This document shows positions 56,772 to 64,000 of a stretch of DNA of 64,000 bases, piece by piece (the first letter of the stretch is position 1; each line of letters opens with the position of its first letter). The DNA is taken from NCBI RefSeq assembly GCF_022682495.2, contig NC_071399.1, forward strand, positions 54,800,873 to 54,864,872, read 5' to 3'. Made by a program: the position numbers and the translations under genes. The notes beneath the pieces were generated by a model. It was not told the DNA's origin. It searched no databases and saw only the letters and a program-made list of their open reading frames with translations. Source of the stretch: Desmodus rotundus (taxonomy: Eukaryota > Chordata > Mammalia > Chiroptera > Phyllostomidae).

Positions 56772-57023
56772 TTTTTTTCTTTTTAAATATATTTATTGAA
56801 TATGCTATTACAGTTGTCCCATTCCCCCCCCCCACTCCACTCCATCCCTCCCACATTCTCCCCCCTATAGTTCATGTCCATGGGTCATACTTATAAGTTC
56901 TTTGGCTTCTACATTTCCTACACTATTTTTACCCTCCCCCTGTCTATTTTCCACCTATCATCTATGCTACTTATTCTCTGTACCTTTACCCCCCTCTCCC
57001 CCTCCCCTATTGATAACCCTTCA
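56772..57023 (-). mobile_element. Short L1 3'-UTR insertion with perfect TSD
   Basis: On the plus strand: poly-T with 'aaatatatttattgaatatgc', 'ttacagttgtcccattcc', C-rich tracts and 'ttcatgtccatgggtcatac', the reversed 3' UTR of a bat L1. The 12-base ggaaaaagtctt flanks both sides (56760-56771 and 57024-57035), fixing the limits. Its 3' UTR sequence differs from that at 7568, 30340 and 44679, so it is another L1 lineage. Confidence 0.85.
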
Positions 57024-57234
57024 GGAAAAAGTCTTGATAGGTGTATTACATCAAATGGAGAGTAATTTGAAGGAGCCTGAACTTTGAACATGTAAGAGTA
57101 AGTACACAATTTTTAATAAATAAAGTCCATGTTTTTTGCCGCCCCCCATTGTACATAAGTATCCTGCTGGTCAGTTTTGACACATGGACTGTAGTTGGCT
57201 GATCCCCAGTGAAGGACAATAATATAATTATCAA

Positions 57235-57570
57235 AGTATCCACCATCCGGTTTAAGAAATAGAATGTTACCAATAATGTTGAAGTTCACTCTATGCCCGT
57301 CCTTACTGTATCCTTTTTTTTTCTTCAATGAGTTAATCACTAGTTAAATTCTTCATTGTTCCTTTGCTTTTTTTCTTGGTAGTTTCCCTTTTATGAATGT
57401 ATCCCTTAACAATATACATTTTTTCTAATGTATGACATTGCATTGCATGAATATACCACAATTTATTCATCCATTTTCCTCTTGATGGACATTTCAATTA
57501 TTCAAACCTTTACTTTTATAGAAAACACTATTTTGTATATTCTTGTCAATATTCCCAGGCTATAACTTAT
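57235..57570 (-). repeat. Old L1 segment (L1M-type)
   Basis: 'gtttaagaaatagaatgttaccaat', 'tgtatcccttaacaatataca', 'gcatgaatataccacaatttattcatccatttt' and 'tgatggacatttcaattattc' give the order of an ancient antisense L1. Confidence 0.7.
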
Positions 57571-60500
57571 ACTAAATCTTTGCATTTTTTTTATTGTTTA
57601 ATTGAAACAGAAAGGAGGCATGGCAGAAAGAACATATGACATTGACATTACATATGATCTTCCCAGAGCCCTCAGGTTCAACCCCCAATTGACACATTTC
57701 CTTTATGGGGCAGCCCTTATTGATGACCTACTTTCTGAAATAGTTCCATGTTTATCTTTATAGTCCAGTGTCCAGTAGAGATTCATGCATCCCTGCCACA
57801 GATCCAGAAAATGGTAATTCCCCACCTTCAGCCTTATAACCAGCTTTTTATTTTTCATTACCTACTCTAGGATATGCCTTTTCCTCAAGTAATGGAGAGT
57901 GGGAATATTTACTTCCTTTCAGAAACATCATACTCTCCTATATGACATATGGATGAGTTTTTTGGCTCTAAGAGTACAAATAAGTGGTCTTTCAGAAAAT
58001 AACTATTCAAATTTAGATACTGTTATATTTGGCTTTAATAACATATATAGGTTGTATGCCATTATGAATTGGTCTGGATTGAGCTGTGAACAAATTCAGT
58101 CTAATCTACTTCCATGTTACATTTTCCCCTGAAACATGAAATAAAAATTCACAAACATATGACTTATCCCTTTTTTTTACATGTTCCTATTTCTGTTTTC
58201 AATTGTTTTAATTGTCAGAGTTATATGTTTTAATATTAGGCAGAACAAGTTCCTTCTTTCTCAGTGTTTCTTTTTAAATGTGGTATCATATGTTTTGAGA
58301 TAAACTTCAGTATATTATTTTCCTTTCAAAGCCAATTACCATTTGCATTTAACTGAATTTATAAATTTATTATAATCCTATAATTTATTTTTTTCTGACC
58401 TTTCATTTTTTTCCCACATGGTGGATCTGTCTTTTATGTCTTGACAATTGAAAAATTGTCCATGCCAGGAGATGTTTTCCATGCTTCAAATTATAGGTCT
58501 GTCAGTCTGAGACTGAGGTTTGCCTGGTTGAAAGGTCTTATGGTCAATGATCAGTGCTGTTGCCCAGCACTGATGAACTCTGACCCCCTATTTTACTGGA
58601 CTCAGAAGGGTCAGGCTGATGCAATGAGTTTCTTTTCAATAGCTATTCATTTTGGTTTTTTATCCCAAATGCCTGGATATGGGTGACCTTTTTGCCCTGG
58701 GTGACTGGCATCTAGATCTCAACACAGAGTAAAAGCATATTGGGTTAATTTTTGTTGCTTTAATCCAATATTAAAGTGTGCCTATGTCGATTCTTCCTCT
58801 AGAAGCTAAGACTAATATCATGTAGAGTTTGTTCGGACCAGATTAATACCACTGCATCTCATCTCATGTTACATCATTGCAGCAGCATTTGTTGCACAGG
58901 AAGTTAGGGAAGGCAGTGGGAGTATTTGCGATCCAAACCCTGGAATATGGCACTCACGTAGAGAAATCCTTTTTTTAAAAAACTGGAAAGTGGAGTTTCT
59001 ACTTACTTCAGTTCATGCTCATGCTTACCTCTCATGCATTTTATATTTTGAAGGTAACTATTGTCATGAACTGAAATTCTATTCTATATCAAAATAATAA
59101 TAATTTAGAAAAATGTGAATTAAATAAATGCTTATTTTCTAAATTTAGTTTCCAACTATAAGATTTTTTTCATTGTTAACATTTGAACAGCTCTTTTGAA
59201 TTTCTTCTCACCTAATATTGCCAGCTGTTCAAACACGCAATGCACCAAGGCAATGAGAGAACAGGCCTGTGCCTGATATTATAGTGACTGCAAATGAAAT
59301 GTCTTCCAATGCAAAAGCTTATTAACATTTAAAAAGAACTAGATCCATTTATACTTTGACTACAGAGTAAACAACTGCTGAGCAGAACTCAATTGTCATT
59401 CCCAATCTTTTCCCCTTTTTTTCATTTACTGAAGTTCTTTATTATCAGCAGCACACTAAAAATTCTCACATAAATGCACCACATAAAATCCCATCTTTAG
59501 CTCCAGACCTCACAACCCATTTCCCTTGTGTTCATGTAACACTTAGGGGCTAATTTGCAGTGAATTGTCAAAAGGAAAGGTGACAGTCCATTTAGCAGTC
59601 AGCTAGTTGCTAATTAGTATCCAACTAAAGTGCATCAAAATTTGAGAATTCCCAAATGAACACTTTGAAAGATAAGCATTTCACTAATTTAACTTGGCTG
59701 TAGGTTGAGCCCTGACTGAGTTCTTTCACAGCAAGATGAGTCATGTTTCATCCCTTTCCGGCACTGTGTCTTAGCCCAGAGCTAAAAAAATACCCTAAGC
59801 ATCTCATTTTTTTGATCTTGATTGCCTTCTACATGGGGTACAACCTTATGAGACTATAGGCTGTGGGTCATCACACTCTTGACACAAGAATTAGAAAAGC
59901 ACTATGTTCCTTGTTGATACAATGTGTGTGTTAAAAAAGAACCATGGGGAGATAGAGGAATATACAAACATCAGAGAGACAATTGTTCCAGTAAGTGAAT
60001 TGTGGAAGTGGTGATTTGTCCTCATGAGACACTGAACTTGGCTTGGTCTTCCCAGAGATAATTATGCACCTTTTCATACATTGGTGCATTTAGTTTGGGA
60101 ACTGAGCCTGCCATTGGAACTAGGCATAGCAATATTTCTGCAGAATTACACAGAACTTGACTAGACCTGGAAGTCACTTTACTCTAAAAACTTGAATTAG
60201 TACTTTTTTCCATAATACAAAAAATGTGGGGTAACAAACAATTTTTCAAAGGGGCTATAAATAGTAACAACCCCTTGACAGTGGTGGTGGTGTGCCTGGG
60301 AGCCTGGAAACGCATCAATCATATAGTCTGCCTCAGAATCCTATGCTCTTTCCACCATTGCACACTGAACTTTTGAATTCTTAGTGTAAAGAAACCCAAG
60401 AGTACTAATGGTCTCCTGGAAGAAAATAGTTTTGTCCTAATTTTTTAAAAAAGAAAAGGGAAATAGGTCAAAATGAATCTTCTAAAATCACTGAATTGCA

Positions 60501-61154
60501 ACCATTCAAAGGTTTTTGAGAAAGGTTTGGAAAAGGTACAGACAGAGCTAGCTTTAATGAGGTTAAAGTGACTGTGCAAACTTCATTTGCCGGAAATATA
60601 GTATCTGATCTGAGAAATGTGCATTACTCTTGTAGCTATGGACCTTTCATGCCACAGCTGCTGTGGCAACATGGTGGGTGAGGCAGAGAAGGCAGGGCTT
60701 TTTGGAGAGTTAACAAAATCAATGTGTATTTTAGAAGAGTTGGACTGAGTTTCTTAGGAGTCTCAGGGTTGCTAGAATAGGTACCAGGGAAGAAAGATGT
60801 AGAAAATGTAAGAAGCAAAGTCTTTGAAGTCTGAGAAAAGCAATGGACTTTATACCTTGGTGAGATTTTTACTTCCTAATTTTGCCTTTGGGTAGCTTTG
60901 GAAAGGAGGAAAAAGGAAAAAAATAGGCTCTCAGAATCAGCTGGATTTAAATATATGTGCACATAACTCCTCCTTCCTTGATCCTGTTATTTCCCCTCAG
61001 AAAAGATTTCTCTAGATCTGAGAATCAGGATACTTTGATTCTACATCGCTCTGTTGAAATTAAATCAACTTTTTTACTTGTGGTTCTGCTTTTTATTTTT
61101 CTTCTGTTTATTTAAATCAATTTAATTAATACCTAAAATGCAAGTTTTATGTTC
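57571..61154. other. 3.6 kb with no gene and no recognisable repeat
   Basis: The longest stretch here in which I can name no mobile element. Frames are at most about 80 codons. The part from about 59160 to 59740 carries many TAAT, TTTGCAT-like and CAGCTG-type short strings ('ccagctgttcaaacacgcaatgcacc', 'gctaattagtatccaac') and reads like a conserved non-coding element, but without an alignment this is only a suggestion. Confidence 0.4.
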
Positions 61155-61775
61155 TTTTTTTAAATTACTTTTTGTTATTCTCTTACAGTTATTCCCCCAC
61201 TGCTCCCCCCCACCCCAGCCAATCCCACCTCCCTCCCTTGCTTCCACCATCACCCTTGGTTTTGTCCTTGTGTCCTTTATAGTAGTTCCTGAAACCACCT
61301 CCCCCACTATCCCCTCCCCTCTCCCCTCTGGCTATTGTTAGATTATTCTTAATTTCAATGTCTCTGGTTGTATTTTGTTTGCTTTTTTCTTTTGTTGATT
61401 ATGTTCCAGTTAAAGGTGAGATCATATGGTATTTGTCCCTCACCGCCTGGCTTATTTCACTTAACATAATGCTCTCCAGTTCCATCCATGCTGTAGCAAA
61501 GGGTAGGAGCTCCTTCTTTCTCTCTGCTGCGTAGAATTCCATTGTGTAAATATACCATAGGTTTTTGACCCACTCATTTGCCGATGGGCACTTAGGTTGC
61601 TTTCAGCACTTGGCTATTGTAAATTGTGCTGCTATGAACATTGGGGTGCATAGGTACCTTTGGATTGGTGTTTTAGGGCTCTTAGTGTATAATCCCAGCA
61701 GTGGAATTGCTGGGCCAAAAGGAAGTTCCATTTTTAGTTTTCTGAGGAAATTCCATACTGTTTTCCACAGTGGCT
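61155..61775 (-). mobile_element. 5'-truncated L1, antisense strand
   Basis: From poly-T at 61155 the element runs through the reversed 3' UTR ('ccaccccagccaatcccacctccctccc', 'tatagtagttcctg', 'ttgattatgttccagttaaagg') into the antisense of the ORF2 C-terminus ('gcttatttcacttaacataatgc', 'ggaattgctgggccaaaag') and stops at cagtggct (61775). Same subfamily as the L1 at 7568. No TSD found. Confidence 0.88.
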
Positions 61776-61926
61776 AATAAATGGCTTCAACTACTTTATT
61801 TAGTTATATACTGTGGTGATTGTAATTCTGAGTTCTTATTAGAATGTTCCACTCCAGAAAGGACAAGGCAGGTTTCTACCACAGTGTGTGGAACATGGTT
61901 GTTAGTCAAGGAAAAACAAACAGCTA

Positions 61927-61946
61927 AATGAATGAATGAATGAATG
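61927..61946. repeat. (AATG)5 short tandem repeat
   Basis: Five clean AATG units; the surroundings (61776-62465) otherwise hold no recognised feature. Confidence 0.9.
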
Positions 61947-62465
61947 ACAATTTTTTTGTGAGATTTAATTATCTTTTGCACATTTCTCATTTGCCAGCTG
62001 AGCACAATGCATTGTATAAGGTGGATCTGGGGTAATTGCTGATCGAATAATTCCTGATTCCAAATTAATTGTGTGTAGTTTTCAGAAATATGTATGAGTA
62101 GTGATAACTACTGGAGTTACCCTTGAACATAACCTTCACCATGTAGGCCCCTATTTTGTCATGTTTTAAGTTTCAAACAATTATCCATGCACTAGTTCAA
62201 TCTGGGAACCATAAAGGTGAAAGGGGCTGTCGAGAAGAGTGACAGATTCAACATGGCAAAGTGAATAGAGCTCAAGCTCGATGCCACCAGCTAGATGGGG
62301 GACCCTGTGCAGTCTACATAATGTGGCTGCTTTCACATTACTCCTTCAAAAGTTACATGGTTTTCACCAATCTCCCTTACTCTGTGGTTTTAAATTGACT
62401 ATGTCTAGAATCTTAATCCATTATACTAGCTCTAATTTCCTATAGCTAAGTTTAGATCTTTAATA

Positions 62466-62642
62466 CAATAGCCAGAGGGGAGTGGGGAGGGGACAGTGGG
62501 GAGAGGGGTTTACAGGAACTACTATAAGGGACACATGGACAAAATCAAGGGGGAGGGTGGAGGCGGGGGAGGGAGGTGGGTTCGGCTGGGGTGGGGAGAA
62601 AATGCAGACAACTGTAATTGCATAACAATAAAACTTAAAAAA
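62466..62642 (+). mobile_element. Short L1 3'-UTR insertion, sense strand
   Basis: 'agccagaggggagtggggagg', 'gtttacaggaactactataaggg', 'gacacatggacaaaatcaaggg' and 'caactgtaattgcataacaataaaac' are the reverse complement, block by block, of the 3' UTR at 7568-7760 and 61155-61330. About 175 bases with a short A tail. No TSD identified. Two G-rich tracts (62477-62508, 62549-62595) contain four or more G-runs each. Confidence 0.85.
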
Positions 62643-62816
62643 AATACCTTGCAGAGTCCTCCTCAGTTATTTCTGGAAGTTTCAGGGAATGCCTCTTTGC
62701 TTTTGAACAATTCTACTAGCTTCCATATAGCATCTGTTATGGATTGATTCCTCTCTCGTATACCACTCCTGTTTTTGTAGGGTATCATCTTGTCCAATGG
62801 GAGTATCTCCTACCTC

Positions 62817-63230
62817 TTATATTAGTTTTCTATGGCTGCCTTAACAAACTATCACAGACTAAGTGGCTTAAATAACAGAAATCTATTGTCTCACAGTTCT
62901 GAAGGCTAGAAGTCTGAGATCAAGAGGTTGGTGGCGCCATGCTCCCTTTAAAAGTGCTAGGAAAGGATCTGTTCTAGGTTTTGTTCTTAACTTCTGGGAG
63001 AGCCTTAGCTTGTGGCAGTATAACTTCAGTCCTCACATGGAGTTCTTCTTGGTGTGCATGGCATTTCCTTTTTTATAAGGACAAGGTCATATTGGATCAG
63101 GGCTCACTTTGATGATGGCATATTAACTTGAACATCAGTAAAGACTACTTCCAAATAAGGCCACATTCACAAGTACTTGGGTTGAAACTTCAACATATTT
63201 TGGGGGGATGCAATTCAGCCCACTACTGAG
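62817..63230 (-). mobile_element. MLT1-like MaLR LTR, reverse
   Basis: On the plus strand: 'ttagttttctatggctgccttaacaaact', 'gtggcttaaataacagaaatctattgtctcacagttctgaaggc', 'ataaggacaaggtcatattggatcagggc', 'acttccaaataaggccacattc' and 'attttggggggatgcaattcagccc', the complete order of a reversed MLT1 LTR. Well preserved, solo. Confidence 0.85.
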
Positions 63231-64000
63231 TGGAGATGTCCAGCTGTGACTGTTGCTCAACCTGACTTGTTCCTGAGGCCTTGTTATCAGAGCTCTGGAT
63301 GCACCCTTTCCCTCACTGCTGGCACTCTCGAAGTGTCCAGGTACCAAAGCTGCATTGTGTTGTCTTAAGCCCAAAACATGCTCTTAAAGGAATGCTTTAC
63401 TCATTTTTCACATGATTCTTTGTTATGTGCCTCTCCAAGAAGTGTACTTTTAGTGTAATTTTTTGTTTGTTTCTTTTTATACTCTCTCCTTTTTCCTTAG
63501 AACCCATATAAGATTCTATAGGATTGATTGAAAAACAAAATTTGAATGATAAACTCCTATGGTAAACAACACTGCCCCTCATTTCTGACACTGAAGCTTA
63601 TAACCATCTAGTCTGTTTCCTTTCACAGATTTTCTGCCAGGATACCTCTCAAGCAATAGCTTTTGAAAAGTTCACTGCACTTATTTGCCAAGCACACTCA
63701 GTTTTTCTGAATTGTAGTGGTTAATATTGCTCTTCCCTAAACTGAGGTTCCTGCTACATGTGAAATTGGGATTACTAAGAATGTCTGTATATGTAAAATA
63801 TACCTCATTAAGAGAATAAAAGAGAAAATTCATATGATTCTTTCAATAGATATATAAAAAGTCATCAACATGCAATTTATAAAAGGAGCAAACTGATAAT
63901 AGGAGAGGGCTTTCTTAAGCTAGTAAAGTATACCTAAGAACATTATACTTAATGGTAAAGTATTAAAAGAAACTTTCCTTTGGTAATTGAAACAAGATAA
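63231..64000. other. No gene or clear repeat recognised
   Basis: AT-rich unique sequence to the window edge; short frames only. Confidence 0.5.

Noticed and set aside
1..64000. A hidden multi-gene system (operon, defence island, biosynthetic cluster)
   Set aside because: Sequence features are uniformly those of mammalian non-coding DNA; no closely spaced genes, ribosome binding sites or domain-bearing frames outside mobile elements.

Overview
This window reads as non-coding DNA from a placental mammal, almost certainly a bat (Chiroptera) and probably one of the Yangochiroptera. Three tRNA-derived SINEs match the VES family of vesper bats and their relatives: they open with CCTGGCTGG(T/G)G and carry A-box and B-box promoter motifs. 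Around them lie young LINE-1 (L1) copies with G-rich 3' UTRs, a short deleted mariner element, hAT and Tigger miniature DNA transposons, MaLR-type LTRs, and old MIR and L2 debris shared by all mammals. There are no bacterial-style operons, no RNA genes apart from SINEs, and no CRISPR array.

I recognise no host protein-coding exon. The only reading frames with a recognisable family are fragments of L1 ORF2 (7888-8090 +, 21098-21400 +, 45307-45882 -) and the broken N-terminal part of a mariner transposase (28364-28738 -). The window is therefore intergenic, or lies inside a large intron.

Layout. 1-8100: mostly unique sequence with one MLT1-like LTR, a Tigger-type element carrying an (AT)21 palindrome, an old dispersed repeat, and a twin-primed (5'-inverted) L1 with a perfect 17-bp target-site duplication (TSD). 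8100-21100: L2, MIR and MLT1 debris, a tetranucleotide repeat, a VES SINE, two small hAT elements with 8-bp TSDs, and a comparatively GC-rich unannotated block (16.6-17.9 kb). 21-31 kb: the 3' end of a plus-strand L1, L2/MIR debris, a (GA)29 tract, a 70-bp L1 tail with an 18-bp TSD, a deleted mariner and an antisense L1. 31-44 kb: low repeat density, a small CpG cluster, MaLR LTR remnants, a possible solo ERV LTR, a hAT-like element and a VES SINE. 44.7-47.9 kb: the most interesting object, a 3.2-kb minus-strand L1 that keeps both natural ends (5' tip with a YY1-like site, 3' tail, 16-bp imperfect TSD) but has lost ORF1 and most of ORF2; its 5' UTR holds two tandem copies of a roughly 300-bp promoter-like unit. 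48-64 kb: a VES SINE with a 20-bp TSD, hAT and L1 3' fragments, MIR/L2, a stretch from 57.6 to 61.1 kb with no recognisable repeat, a pair of oppositely oriented L1 3' ends (61.2-62.6 kb) and an MLT1-like LTR.

Nothing here acts as a gene network. The value lies in well-delimited insertions whose TSDs, junctions and nesting record transposition mechanisms. Family names for old repeats come from remembered consensus features, not a database search; boundaries without a TSD are good to perhaps 10-50 bases.
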